Of a stretch of 64,000 bases of DNA, positions 18,078-26,386 are shown piece after piece (within the stretch, counting starts at the first letter, position 1; the number at the start of each line of letters is the position of its first letter). The stretch comes from Parasphingorhabdus flavimaris (GTDB lineage: Bacteria; Pseudomonadota; Alphaproteobacteria; Sphingomonadales; Sphingomonadaceae), in the NCBI RefSeq assembly GCF_013371215.1, contig NZ_JABWMH010000005.1, forward strand, positions 124,001 through 188,000. The letters are read 5' to 3'. Under the pieces are notes generated by a model. The model saw nothing but the letters and a program-made list of their open reading frames with translations, had not been told where the DNA came from and made no database searches. Position numbers and translations under genes: made by a program.

Positions 18078-19169
18078 TCATCGCTTTGCGGCTGACACGG
18101 CCTCCCGGGGGTTATCGCTGAACAGGCCATCCACGCCAGCGGCTATAAATGCCCGCACTTCGCCTGCAAGGTCGCCGGATTCGCGCGGATCGATGCCGCT
18201 TTTGAAATCGGTCGGGAGAAAATGGTTCTCGCGCCGGAAAGTCCAGGGATGAACAGTCAGGCCAATCTTGTGCGCTGCGTCCACCAGGCCGGTCGCCGTG
18301 TTCAGCTGACCAATGGCATTGCGGCTTATCACCAGATCCTTGGGTGGCCCTATCCCGTCGGCATAGGTTGCAATTTCCTTCAGGCCATCCGCCGTGAGCA
18401 TCGATGCAAAACTCCGGTCTGCGAGGTCCGGCGGACCACCTTCGCCACCGACCAGTTGCACCAGCCGTATCTCGGTCTGCTTGTTGAGCGCCTGCAGATT
18501 GCCAACCTCGAACGACTGGATGAAGACCGGATCATCCTTGCCCTCATAACCATATTTCTTCAGCAATTTGAGCAATTGGCCGCCATGGCTCAAACCCAGA
18601 GCCTTGAAATGGCTTGGATGTTTGGTTTCCGGATAGACGCCGATCCGCTTGCCGCTTTTGTCCGCATGGGCGCTCAGCAATTGCAGCACTTCTTCGAAGG
18701 TCGGCACTTCGAACCGGCCATCATATTGCATATTCGCAGCCCGCAATTCGGGAAGCCGTTCCCTGGCGCGCAATGTCTTCAGCTCGGCGAGGGTGAAATC
18801 TTCGGTGAACCAGCCGGAATATTCTTGCCCGTCAATGATCTTGCTGGTCCTGCGCGCCGCAAATTCCGGCCTGTCCGCCACATCCGTGGTCTCGCCAATC
18901 TCGTTCTCGTGCCGGGCGACCAGCACGCCGTCCTTGGTCAGCACAAGATCGGGTTCGATGTAATCCGCACCCTGTTCGATTCCCAGCTGATAGGCGGCCA
19001 GCGTATGTTCCGGACGCTCGCCGCTGGCACCGCGGTGCGCAATGATTACCGGCGCTTCTCCGGTCAGTGTCTTGACGTTCATGCTGGCTTCTCCGGGCGG
19101 TTCGGTCTGCGCGCTGCATCCGGCCAGAACCAGCGGCAATATCATTATCGGAGCAAGCCGCATACGCAT
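18078..19169 (-). CDS. Glycerophosphodiester phosphodiesterase lipoprotein (GlpQ-like)
   Basis: Hydrolyses glycerophosphodiesters to glycerol-3-phosphate and an alcohol, probably in the periplasm. 363 residues; lipoprotein signal ending LPLVLAGCSA, then the GDPD active-site blocks IIAHRGASGERPEHTLAAY and GADYIEPDLVLTKDGVLVARHE. The ATG at 19169 overlaps the TGA of the DUF427 gene (TGATG), so translation is coupled. Length is that of GlpQ rather than the shorter UgpQ. Confidence 0.93.
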   Translation of the reverse strand: MRMRLAPIMILPLVLAGCSAQTEPPGEASMNVKTLTGEAPVIIAHRGASGERPEHTLAAYQLGIEQGADYIEPDLVLTKDGVLVARHENEIGETTDVADRPEFAARRTSKIIDGQEYSGWFTEDFTLAELKTLRARERLPELRAANMQYDGRFEVPTFEEVLQLLSAHADKSGKRIGVYPETKHPSHFKALGLSHGGQLLKLLKKYGYEGKDDPVFIQSFEVGNLQALNKQTEIRLVQLVGGEGGPPDLADRSFASMLTADGLKEIATYADGIGPPKDLVISRNAIGQLNTATGLVDAAHKIGLTVHPWTFRRENHFLPTDFKSGIDPRESGDLAGEVRAFIAAGVDGLFSDNPREAVSAAKR

Positions 19170-19450
19170 CAACCGACCTCCACGCCTTTCCAGAATGCAA
19201 TCCGTCCGGCAATTTCGGCAGCAGCATCCTTGGGTTCGGGATAATACCAGGCCGCATCCTCATTGGTTTCGCCGTCGACGATCAGGCTATGATAACATGC
19301 GTCGCCTTTCCACGGACAATGGCTGGTGGCGTCGCTGTGCAGCAGATATTTCGACCAGACCGAGTCGCGCGGGAAATAATGATTGCCCTCGACGATCACC
19401 GTATCCTCACTCTCGGCGATGACCGCGCCATTCCATTTTGCTTGCACCAT
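19169..19450 (-). CDS. DUF427 domain-containing protein
   Basis: A 93-residue protein with the DUF427 pattern AKWNGAVIAES, EGNHYFPRDSV, TSHCPWKGDACYHSL and AAWYYPEPKDAA. Function unknown; the family is small and cytosolic. ATG 19450 lies inside the 3' end of the YdjM-like gene (55-bp overlap in another frame), and its stop overlaps the GDPD start. Confidence 0.9.
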   Translation of the reverse strand: MVQAKWNGAVIAESEDTVIVEGNHYFPRDSVWSKYLLHSDATSHCPWKGDACYHSLIVDGETNEDAAWYYPEPKDAAAEIAGRIAFWKGVEVG

Positions 19451-19971
19451 TTGTCTGTCCTTTTTCTGATTGCGACACCTGCGGCAACGACCAGCATAAT
19501 CGGCATCCAAATCCAGACGAATTCGGAATATAGCACTGCGATACCACGAGCGCTGATAAAATCAGAAAGGCCGATTGGCGATACGGCAATCGGGGTAAGC
19601 GGCGCAAAATGACGAGCCTCGTCAAACGGCCACCACAGCGCGACCCCCAGCCCGCCATTGGTCAGCATGTCGAGCAGCCCGTGCGAGGCCATCGACAGGA
19701 ACAGGAAAATGGCCGCGGCATAATAGCGGTCGGGTCGCAGAATCGCGGTTGCCAACAAGGCTGCCGCTGCCGCGAAAACCAGGCTGTGGCTCGCGCCGCG
19801 ATGGCCCCAGCTGTCGCTATATTCAACGCCCAGACCGAAGCCGACAACATCGGCATCGGGTAGCATCGCGAAAACGAGACCGGTTGCGATCACCGGCACG
19901 GAAAGCCGGCTTCGTCCCAGAATCAACCCACCGGCCAGCGGCACAATCGCATGGGACATGATCGTCGGCAT
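19396..19971 (-). CDS. YdjM/LexA-binding-type membrane metal-dependent hydrolase
   Basis: A 191-residue inner-membrane protein with about five hydrophobic segments. GHRGASHSLVFA and SMASHGLLDMLTNGG are the histidine motifs of the YdjM family ('membrane-bound metal-dependent hydrolase'); MLPDADVV is the third conserved block. Enzyme activity has not been demonstrated for the family. The C-terminal 18 residues overlap DUF427, and its ATG overlaps the stop of the ArsC-like gene by one base. Confidence 0.88.
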   Translation of the reverse strand: MPTIMSHAIVPLAGGLILGRSRLSVPVIATGLVFAMLPDADVVGFGLGVEYSDSWGHRGASHSLVFAAAAALLATAILRPDRYYAAAIFLFLSMASHGLLDMLTNGGLGVALWWPFDEARHFAPLTPIAVSPIGLSDFISARGIAVLYSEFVWIWMPIMLVVAAGVAIRKRTDKWCKQNGMARSSPRVRIR

Positions 19972-20339
19972 CAGCTGTTACGCGCGGTCAGACCTGCTGC
20001 TTCATAATCCGACGCCTTGAACCCGACGACCAGCTCGTCGCCATGTTCCAGCACCGGTCGTTTGATCATGCTGGGATTTTCCGCCATCACCATCACTGCC
20101 GTATCGTCGCCGATATTTTCCTTCACCATGTCGGGCAGTTTGCGGAAGGTTGTGCCGCGCTTGTTGACCAGCGCCTCCCAACCGACCTGCATAACCCACA
20201 TTTCCAGCTTTTCCTTGCTGATACCCGACTTTTTATAATCGTGAAAAACATAGTTGATGCCGTTTTTCTCCATCCAGTTGCGCGCCTTCTTGATCGTGTC
20301 GCAACTGGAAATGCCGTACATTTTGGTTTCGTTACTCAT
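19971..20339 (-). CDS. ArsC/Spx-like (YffB) reductase family protein
   Basis: A 122-residue thioredoxin-fold protein beginning MSNETKMYGISSCDTIKKAR, with one active-site cysteine in SSCDT, and the later NKRGTTFRKLP and NPSMIKRPVLEHGDELVVGF blocks, as in YffB/Spx-type ArsC relatives. True arsenate reduction is doubtful for this subgroup; E. coli YffB is a glutathione-dependent thiol reductase candidate. Its start overlaps the nth stop by 8 nt. Confidence 0.9.
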   Translation of the reverse strand: MSNETKMYGISSCDTIKKARNWMEKNGINYVFHDYKKSGISKEKLEMWVMQVGWEALVNKRGTTFRKLPDMVKENIGDDTAVMVMAENPSMIKRPVLEHGDELVVGFKASDYEAAGLTARNS

Positions 20340-21000
20340 GAGTCTGATCCTGTTTCTGCTGCGCTTTAAGCCAGAGACAGATGTCGTTGACCGGACATCG
20401 GTCACATTTGGGGCTCCGGGAAGTGCAGATTCTCTTCCCGAACTGGATTAGCCAGAAATGGCCGTCGCGCAAGGCCCAATCGGGACTGCGCTCTTCCAGC
20501 TGGTGCGCGGTCTTGTCCGCGGTCCGGGCATCGGTCAGGCCGATTCGGTTGCAGACACGGTGCACGTGCGTGTCCACGGCAATGACATCGGCACCAAAGG
20601 TAAAGCACATCACGATATCCGCGCATTTCCGGCCAATGCCCGGCATCGACAACAGGCCTTCGCGCGTGTCCGGCACGACACCGCCATGCTCGGCCAGCAG
20701 ATATTCACAGAATTTCCGGATATTGCGGGTTTTCATATTATATAGTCCGCACGGTTTGATGGCTGCGGCGATATCCCGGTCATCCAGTTCCAGCATAGCC
20801 TCTGGCGTTTGCGCGAGGTCGAATAGAGCGCGCGCAGCCCTCGCGGTCTTGCGGTCCAGCGACTGGGCCGACAGCATGCAGGAAATACAGGACCGAAAGG
20901 CATCCGGCTGGCCCTTCGGGCCCTTGGCGTCTTTGGTGCGTCCCGGCATGGCTTCCGACAGACGGCGATAAACGGTTTCAACCTGCTGCCCGTTCAGCAT
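20332..21000 (-). CDS. nth: Endonuclease III (Nth)
   Basis: DNA glycosylase/AP-lyase that removes oxidised pyrimidines. 222 residues with the helix-hairpin-helix LLSMPGIGRKCADIVM containing catalytic K125, aspartate D143 in VDTHVHRV, and the [4Fe-4S] set C192-x6-C199-x2-C202-x5-C208. ATG 21000 gives normal length and overlaps the upstream HhH-GPD gene by 7 nt, so the two glycosylases are translated together. Confidence 0.96.
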   Translation of the reverse strand: MLNGQQVETVYRRLSEAMPGRTKDAKGPKGQPDAFRSCISCMLSAQSLDRKTARAARALFDLAQTPEAMLELDDRDIAAAIKPCGLYNMKTRNIRKFCEYLLAEHGGVVPDTREGLLSMPGIGRKCADIVMCFTFGADVIAVDTHVHRVCNRIGLTDARTADKTAHQLEERSPDWALRDGHFWLIQFGKRICTSRSPKCDRCPVNDICLWLKAQQKQDQTHE

Positions 21001-21698
21001 GAGGCTGCCCGCGTCTCGCAATCGGCGCGCACCGGACAGAACGGACAATCCGGTCGTTTCGGCCGGCAAATAGTCTGGGCAAGGCGCTTTCCGAGCAGAT
21101 GATGCTCGTCCAGATCTCCCGCCGACCATTCGGGCGGGATTGGTGGCATCAGCTCTTCATAAGCGCGCGTGGTATCGGCCTTGGCCGGCACCAGCCCCAT
21201 GCGCTGCACCACGCGCCGGTGGCCGGAATCGAGCACCAGCGCCCTGCGATTGAAATGGCTGGTGTTCATGATCCCGGCGCTGATCTTGCGCGCCACCCCG
21301 GGCAAGGTCTCCAGCCAATCCATCGCTTCTGCCGTTTCCATCGGTTCAAGATGCTCCAGGCTGGCCTTGCCGCAGCGCGCAATAATTTCGCTGAGGCAGG
21401 CCTTGAGACGCTCCGCCGCCATTGCCGGGAAAGTGGCGGTCTGCAGATGGGCGCGCAATTGCTCGACAGGAGCCTCGGCGACGCGCTCCCACGATCCATA
21501 TTCGGCGATCAATCGATCGGTATTGGCGTTGGACACCGCGGTTTTCGCGCGCGCGCCAATCACGCCCTGGACCAGGACCCACATCGGATCGCGGCGCTGG
21601 TCGTCGACCGGCATCACCCGGCCAAACCGCTCGATCAGCCTGCCGTGCATCCGGCGCAAAATCTCGGTGCGGTGATCGGGTCCCAGGTCGAGTTGCAT
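20994..21698 (-). CDS. Second HhH-GPD, [4Fe-4S] DNA glycosylase (Nth-like paralogue)
   Basis: A 234-residue endonuclease III-like protein. The HhH motif TLPGVARKISAGIMN includes K138, the catalytic aspartate sits in LVLDSGHRRVV (D157; VDTHV in Nth), and the cluster cysteines C211, C218, C221 and C227 keep Nth spacing. It is well diverged from the neighbouring Nth, so the substrate may differ. It overlaps nth by 7 nt and seems to be first of a five-gene overlapping chain ending in the GDPD gene. Confidence 0.88.
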   Translation of the reverse strand: MQLDLGPDHRTEILRRMHGRLIERFGRVMPVDDQRRDPMWVLVQGVIGARAKTAVSNANTDRLIAEYGSWERVAEAPVEQLRAHLQTATFPAMAAERLKACLSEIIARCGKASLEHLEPMETAEAMDWLETLPGVARKISAGIMNTSHFNRRALVLDSGHRRVVQRMGLVPAKADTTRAYEELMPPIPPEWSAGDLDEHHLLGKRLAQTICRPKRPDCPFCPVRADCETRAASC

Positions 21699-21761
21699 CA
21701 GCGGAATATGGCCGAGCTGAGGACCGGTAGCAAGACTATGCGCCCCGCAGCCATCGACCGG

Positions 21762-22172
21762 TCAGTCCAGCCGGCGACCAATGGTCACAACCGGCTGCAC
21801 ATCATAGCCCAGCGCCTTGTAGAAACCGATCGCCGCTTCATTATCGTCACGCACCATCAACTGTATTTTCGGCGCGTTTCGTTCGCGCAGCCAAAGCTCG
21901 GCGGCCACCATCATCCTTCTGCCAAGGCCCTGCTTCTGGAAATCCGGCGTGACTGCCAGATAATAGACCCAGCCGCGATGGCCGTCAAAACCGGTCAGGA
22001 CGCTGGCGGCCAGTTCACCTTCTATATGTGCCAGCAATATTGCTGATGTCTCGTTCGCCAAAGCGAGATTATAATCCGCCGACGGATCGTTCCACGGGCG
22101 GGTGAGACCACAGGCTTCCCAGAGCGCGATGACCTCGTCCCTGTCGGACTCTTTGGCGGAGGAAATCTGCAT
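21762..22172 (-). CDS. GNAT family acetyltransferase (YpeA-like)
   Basis: A 136-residue N-acetyltransferase: VYYLAVTPDFQKQGLGRRMM is the acetyl-CoA-binding A motif (QxxGxG/A) and NEAAIGFYKALGY the B motif. WEACGLTRPWNDP near the start is typical of the YpeA group. Substrate unknown. The frameshifted GFA gene ends 7 nt upstream. Confidence 0.92.
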   Translation of the reverse strand: MQISSAKESDRDEVIALWEACGLTRPWNDPSADYNLALANETSAILLAHIEGELAASVLTGFDGHRGWVYYLAVTPDFQKQGLGRRMMVAAELWLRERNAPKIQLMVRDDNEAAIGFYKALGYDVQPVVTIGRRLD

Positions 22173-22179
22173 ATCGATG

Positions 22180-22580
22180 CTAAGCCTTTACATAGCCTTC
22201 CGCCAACTGGCGGATTTTGTCATCCGGATCATACCAGGGCGCGCCGTCCGAACGCCAGATATGGGCGTCGGGCTTTTGGGTTATTTCGGTGTCCACGCAG
22301 CCCATTCTGAGCAATATCATATTCGCTTCCCGCCGCTCGGCGATCAGCTGCGATCCACAGCCGTGCAGAAATAGCGCTTCTTCCCGGGCGATGATTCATA
22401 GCTATTCAGAACGTCTGCACCGCTGGTCCATTTGAACGCGTCATAGGCTATCGGCATGACACTGGAAAAGGCCGCGCTATGGGCTTTGCGGCATGTCTGG
22501 CAGTGGCAGTGAATGATCGGCCCGTTGTCGCAATCCGCTTCATAGGTGACAGATCCGCACAGACAGCTTCCCCTGATCAT
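22180..22580 (-). pseudogene. GFA family protein gene, broken by a one-base frameshift
   Basis: From ATG 22580 (AAGGAAG upstream) the first frame reads MIRGSCLCGSVTYEADC, CHCQTCRKAHSAAF and RYFCTA, the zinc-cysteine blocks of glutathione-dependent formaldehyde-activating (GFA) proteins, but stops after 78 residues. At 22359-22362 loss of one base would restore the expected CTACGS: the next frame continues CGSQLIAERREAN and HIWRSDGAPWYD to a TAG at 22180, about 134 codons in all. The rest of the gene is undamaged, so this is a recent mutation or a sequencing error. Function of intact members is mostly unknown. Confidence 0.85.
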
Positions 22581-22609
22581 TACCACTTCCTTTCGCGCGC
22601 CCGATGGCT

Positions 22610-23617
22610 TCAGATATCGACGATGATCTTGCCGAAATGCTGCCCCGATTCCTGGTGACGGAACGCATCGCCCAGATCGGCGAGCGGGAAGTGCTTGTCG
22701 AGCACCGGTTTCAGGCCATTGGCCTCGATCGCCGCGATCATGTCCTGCTGTTGCGACCGGCTGCCGACGGTCAGGCCCTGAACGCGCAGGTTCTTGCCCA
22801 TCAGCAGGCCGGTCTGCACCGGCCCGGCAAAGCCGGTGAGCACGCCGATCAGGGCGATGTGACCGCCGATCCGGGTCGCCATCATCGACTGGTCGAGCGT
22901 CCCCGGCCCGCCGATCTCGACAACGCAATCCACGCCCTTACCACCGGTCAGTTCGAGCACCTTTGGCCCCCAGGCCTCGACTTGCTTGTAATTGATCAGA
23001 TGATCCGCGCCGAGTTCCTTCAACCGCTCCAGCTTGGCGTTGGAAGAGGATGTCGCGATCACCGTCGCGCCCGCCGCCTTGGCAAATTGCAGCGCGAAGA
23101 TCGATACGCCGCCGGTGCCCTGCACCAGCACCGTATCGCCGGGCTTCACGCAGCCATCGACAAACAGCGCGCGCCAGGCGGTCAGTCCCGCGCAGGTCAG
23201 GGTCGCGGCCTCGGCGGCGCTATAGCCTGCGGGCGCGCGGGTCCACGCGGTCGTCGGGCCAACCGCCTGCTCGACCGCATAGCCGTCGATCCCGTCGCCG
23301 GGCACCCGCTTGAACCCGCCTTCGGGCGGCGCCCCATCGATCCACTCGGGGAAGAAGGTCGAGACCACCAGATCGCCGACTTTAAATTCGCTGACCCCCT
23401 CGCCCACGGCGGTGACTTCACCCGCGCCATCGGACATGGGGATGCGGTTTTCGCCGGTAGGGATCATCCCCTTGACCACCGCATAATCATGATAGTTGAG
23501 GCTGGACGCCCGCAGCCGCACCGCGATTTCGCCGGAACCGGGCGCTGCCGGTTCCGGCAGGTCGACCAGCTTGAGATTGTCGAGCGATGCGGGGGCGTGG
23601 AGTTGGATGGCTTTCAT
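22610..23617 (-). CDS. MDR-superfamily NAD(P)-dependent oxidoreductase
   Basis: A 335-residue medium-chain dehydrogenase/reductase. N-terminal GroES-like domain (SLNYHDYAVVKGMIP, MSDGAGEVTAVGEGV) and Rossmann domain with VQGTGGVSIFALQFAKAAGA. The catalytic zinc ligands of alcohol dehydrogenases are missing, so it is more like quinone oxidoreductases/enoyl reductases; substrate unknown. The GFA gene follows after 29 nt. Confidence 0.9.
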   Translation of the reverse strand: MKAIQLHAPASLDNLKLVDLPEPAAPGSGEIAVRLRASSLNYHDYAVVKGMIPTGENRIPMSDGAGEVTAVGEGVSEFKVGDLVVSTFFPEWIDGAPPEGGFKRVPGDGIDGYAVEQAVGPTTAWTRAPAGYSAAEAATLTCAGLTAWRALFVDGCVKPGDTVLVQGTGGVSIFALQFAKAAGATVIATSSSNAKLERLKELGADHLINYKQVEAWGPKVLELTGGKGVDCVVEIGGPGTLDQSMMATRIGGHIALIGVLTGFAGPVQTGLLMGKNLRVQGLTVGSRSQQQDMIAAIEANGLKPVLDKHFPLADLGDAFRHQESGQHFGKIIVDI

Positions 23618-23760
23618 GGCGGGGCTCTCCTGATTTTAATTGTCTGATTAAAATATGGTCTAGTATGGCGGTGGCGGGTGGTCAACAATTGCCGGATCAT
23701 GCATCCAGAGACGGTGCCGCCCATCTTGAAAATCGGTTACCTTGACGCCATTTTGATCCT

Positions 23761-23997
23761 ATGAAAAAGATGGTCACGAATGAAGATAAGGGCATGGAAA
23801 CCGTCGACCGAGAGGCGGAACTGATGAGACGCTCGGTGGGTGCCGGAGAACAGGAAACCTCTATCGACCGTCTGCTTGACGCCGCCCGATCCGGCACGGT
23901 CGAACAGCACAAATTCTTTTCAGGGCGCAAGGCAGAGAGCCTCGGCGTGGGGCTGCGCAACGACACGATTATGCGCGAAAGCCGTCTTGCCAACTGA
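23761..23997 (+). CDS. Small hypothetical protein
   Basis: Possible 78-residue hydrophilic protein, mostly charged helix, with no recognised domain and no cysteine. Its codon third positions are moderately GC-rich, as in neighbours, but there is no clear Shine-Dalgarno and a competing minus-strand frame covers the same DNA. I include it with low confidence because the interval has no better gene. Confidence 0.35.
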   Translation: MKKMVTNEDKGMETVDREAELMRRSVGAGEQETSIDRLLDAARSGTVEQHKFFSGRKAESLGVGLRNDTIMRESRLAN

Positions 23998-24070
23998 TTG
24001 CCATGGTTGCCGGTCGACCGACCTTTTCCGTGGCAGCGGGGCCGAAAACGCAAAACCGCAAAAAATCTTC

Positions 24071-24208
24071 GTTCGTCCTGAGCCTGTCGAAGGACCGAGG
24101 CCTTTAACTAAATAAACCCGTCACCCTGAACTTGTTTCAGGGTCTATTTCTCCGACCTCGCAGGCTGTGATGGTATCACGATGGATGCTGAAACAAGTTC
24201 AGCATGAC
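24071..24208. repeat. Intergenic dispersed-repeat cluster
   Basis: Three short repeat-like elements: GTTCGTCCTGAGCCTGTCGA (from 24071), CACCCTGAACTTGTTTCAGG (from 24122), and GCTGAAACAAGTTCAGCATG (from 24187). The second and third are inverted relatives sharing TGAACTTGTTTCAG, and the third is itself a hairpin (GCTGAA/TTCAGC). A shortened copy of the first occurs near 32055. Such elements are common in sphingomonad intergenic DNA (general knowledge). Confidence 0.75.
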
Positions 24209-24227
24209 CGTAACTATTGTGCACAAA

Positions 24228-24623
24228 TTATGAACCTTGTCCTTTGAAAGTCCGCCAGAGCCATCGACCAAGCAATCCAATAACAAGAGCCCCTGACATC
24301 CAGACCAATTGATTCAGTCCGGCAAGCCCAAGCCATGGATGTGCATGATCCCTTCCGAACATTCGAAAGACTTCGAATAGGGTCGGTCCCAAAATCAACA
24401 GTTCCACAATCAGCAAATATAACAACCACTGACGAGGTGATTTCCAGACAACGAACATGAAAACAACTGTCGGGATCAGGAAAAGCCGCTCGCCAATGCT
24501 CTGATCCTCCCACGAAAAATAATGCGAAGCCCAGCCGGGAAACATATTTTCCACCATGATTGATATCGCGATCAGGTAACCGATCGGAAAGACAATCCCG
24601 AAAAATCTTAACGCACGATACAT
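24228..24623 (-). CDS. Hypothetical four-helix membrane protein
   Basis: A 131-residue protein with four hydrophobic stretches (FFGIVFPIGYLIAISIMV, LFLIPTVVFMFVVW, WLLYLLIVELLILGPTLF and LVWMSGALVIGLLGRWLW). No family recognised. AT content is a little higher than in the flanking genes. It lies between a repeat cluster and guaA, in the same direction as guaA and 116 nt downstream of its stop. Confidence 0.7.
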   Translation of the reverse strand: MYRALRFFGIVFPIGYLIAISIMVENMFPGWASHYFSWEDQSIGERLFLIPTVVFMFVVWKSPRQWLLYLLIVELLILGPTLFEVFRMFGRDHAHPWLGLAGLNQLVWMSGALVIGLLGRWLWRTFKGQGS

Positions 24624-24695
24624 TTTACGCGCGGCTCCTTACGTCGCCGAGTGAACCGAGCCATCACTCTCCGCCATGCGGCATCTTGCGATGCC

Positions 24696-24745
24696 GAATA
24701 AATCGGACAAACAGCCCCCGGCTGTTTGCTCCTTCCGATTTATTC
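24696..24745 (-). terminator. Long hairpin containing the guaA stop codon
   Basis: GAATAAATCGGA / TCCGATTTATTC outer arms and CAAACAG / CTGTTTG inner arms make a near-continuous stem. The TAA stop of guaA (24740-24742) lies in the outer arm. No T-run follows on the minus strand, so it may be an mRNA 3' end stabiliser or a weak terminator. Confidence 0.6.
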
Positions 24746-26311
24746 CCACTCAATCGTCCCCGGCGGCTTGCTCGTATAATCGTAAACCACCCGGTTAATC
24801 CCCTTCACCTCGTTGACGATCCGGGTCGAGACACGGGTCAGGAAGCTGGCGTCGAAGGGGTAGACGTCGGCGGTCATGCCGTCGGTGCTGGTCACGGCGC
24901 GCAGGCCGCAGACATTGTCATAGGTGCGCTGGTCGCCCATCACCCCGACCGTCTTGACCGGCAACAGCACCGCAAAGGCCTGCCAGATCGCATCATACAG
25001 TCCTGCGTTGCGGATTTCCTCGAGATAGATCGCATCGGCCTTGCGCAATATGTCGCAGCGTTCCTTGGTCACTTCGCCGGGAATACGGATCGCCAGACCC
25101 GGCCCGGGGAACGGGTGGCGACCGACGAACTGATCGTTCAACCCGAGCTCGCGCCCGAGATCGCGCACTTCATCCTTGAACAGTTCGCGCAATGGTTCGA
25201 CCAGCTTCATGTTCATGCGTTCCGGCAAACCGCCAACATTATGGTGCGACTTGATCGTTACGCTCGGCCCGCCAGTAAAGCTGACGCTCTCAATCACATC
25301 GGGATAGAGCGTGCCCTGGGCGAGGAAATCGGCGCCGCCAACCCGACCCGATTCCTCGTCGAACACCTCGATAAATTCGCCGCCGATAAATTTGCGCTTC
25401 TTCTCGGGGTCGGTCACGCCGGCCAGCCCCTTCATGAAGCGCGCCTCGGCATCGACCACCACCAGCGGGATATTATAATGGTCGCGGAACAATGTCTCGA
25501 CCTGCTCGCGCTCGTTCATCCGCAACAGGCCATGGTCGACAAAGACACAGGTCAGCTGGTCGCCGATCGCTTCGTGGATCAGGATCGCCGCCACCGAACT
25601 GTCGACACCGCCGGACAGGCCGCAGATCACTTTCTTGTCGCCGACCTGCTCGCGGATCTCGGCGATCTTGGCGTCCTTGTACTCCGCCATCGTCCAGTCG
25701 CCGGCACAGCCGCAGACATGGCGAACGAAATTGCCGATCATCTTGCCGCCGTCGGGCGTGTGCACGACCTCGGGGTGGAATTGCGTGCCATAATAGCGCC
25801 GCTCGTCGTCCGCGATCAGCGCAAAGGGCGCGCCTTCGGTGGTCGCGACGATCCGGAAGCCGGGCGCGAATTCGGTGACCTTGTCGCCGTGGCTCATCCA
25901 CACCTGATGCTTCTCCCCGACCTGCCACAGGCCATCAAACAGCACGCATTCTTCGCTGATCTCGATAAAGGCGCGACCGAATTCGCCGCCAAAGTCACCG
26001 CCGGAACCCGATTCCACCGTGCCGCCGAGCTGGTGCGTCATCACCTGCTGGCCATAGCAGATGCCGAGGATCGGCAGGCCGCTTTCGAAAATCACTTCCG
26101 GCGCGCGCGGGCTGCCTTCGTCCGGTACCCCGGCGGGCGAACCGGAGAGGATGATCCCCTTGGGTTTCAGCCGGTGAAAGGCCTCTTCCGCCATGTTGAA
26201 CGGAGCGATCTCCGAATAGACCCCCGCCTCGCGCACCCGGCGGGCGATAAGCTGCGTGACCTGAGAGCCGAAATCGACGATCAGAATGGTTTCTTCATGA
26301 GCTATGGACAT
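24740..26311 (-). CDS. guaA: GMP synthase (glutamine-hydrolysing)
   Basis: Converts XMP to GMP using glutamine and ATP. 523 residues: N-terminal class I amidotransferase ([19 protein letters not shown]; nucleophile Cys in [10 protein letters not shown]; His-Pro-Glu as FHPEVVHT) and C-terminal ATP-pyrophosphatase with [12 protein letters not shown], ending with the conserved PPGTIEWE. Standard length. Stop codon lies within a hairpin. Confidence 0.98.
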   Translation of the reverse strand: MSIAHEETILIVDFGSQVTQLIARRVREAGVYSEIAPFNMAEEAFHRLKPKGIILSGSPAGVPDEGSPRAPEVIFESGLPILGICYGQQVMTHQLGGTVESGSGGDFGGEFGRAFIEISEECVLFDGLWQVGEKHQVWMSHGDKVTEFAPGFRIVATTEGAPFALIADDERRYYGTQFHPEVVHTPDGGKMIGNFVRHVCGCAGDWTMAEYKDAKIAEIREQVGDKKVICGLSGGVDSSVAAILIHEAIGDQLTCVFVDHGLLRMNEREQVETLFRDHYNIPLVVVDAEARFMKGLAGVTDPEKKRKFIGGEFIEVFDEESGRVGGADFLAQGTLYPDVIESVSFTGGPSVTIKSHHNVGGLPERMNMKLVEPLRELFKDEVRDLGRELGLNDQFVGRHPFPGPGLAIRIPGEVTKERCDILRKADAIYLEEIRNAGLYDAIWQAFAVLLPVKTVGVMGDQRTYDNVCGLRAVTSTDGMTADVYPFDASFLTRVSTRIVNEVKGINRVVYDYTSKPPGTIEWE

Positions 26312-26386
26312 GGCTTAGCCGCTTAGTGGGCCGCCCCATTCGAGTCTAGTGCCTTTGTCTCTTGTCGCGACAATTTGCGGACCGGC

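Noticed and set aside
23697-24053. 118-residue minus-strand frame in the mdr/guaA interval
   Set aside because: Serine/arginine-rich and less protein-like than the plus-strand 78-residue candidate; no ribosome site.
24560-26326. 588-residue plus-strand frame opposite guaA
   Set aside because: Histidine/aspartate-rich shadow translation of a secure guaA; no start signals.
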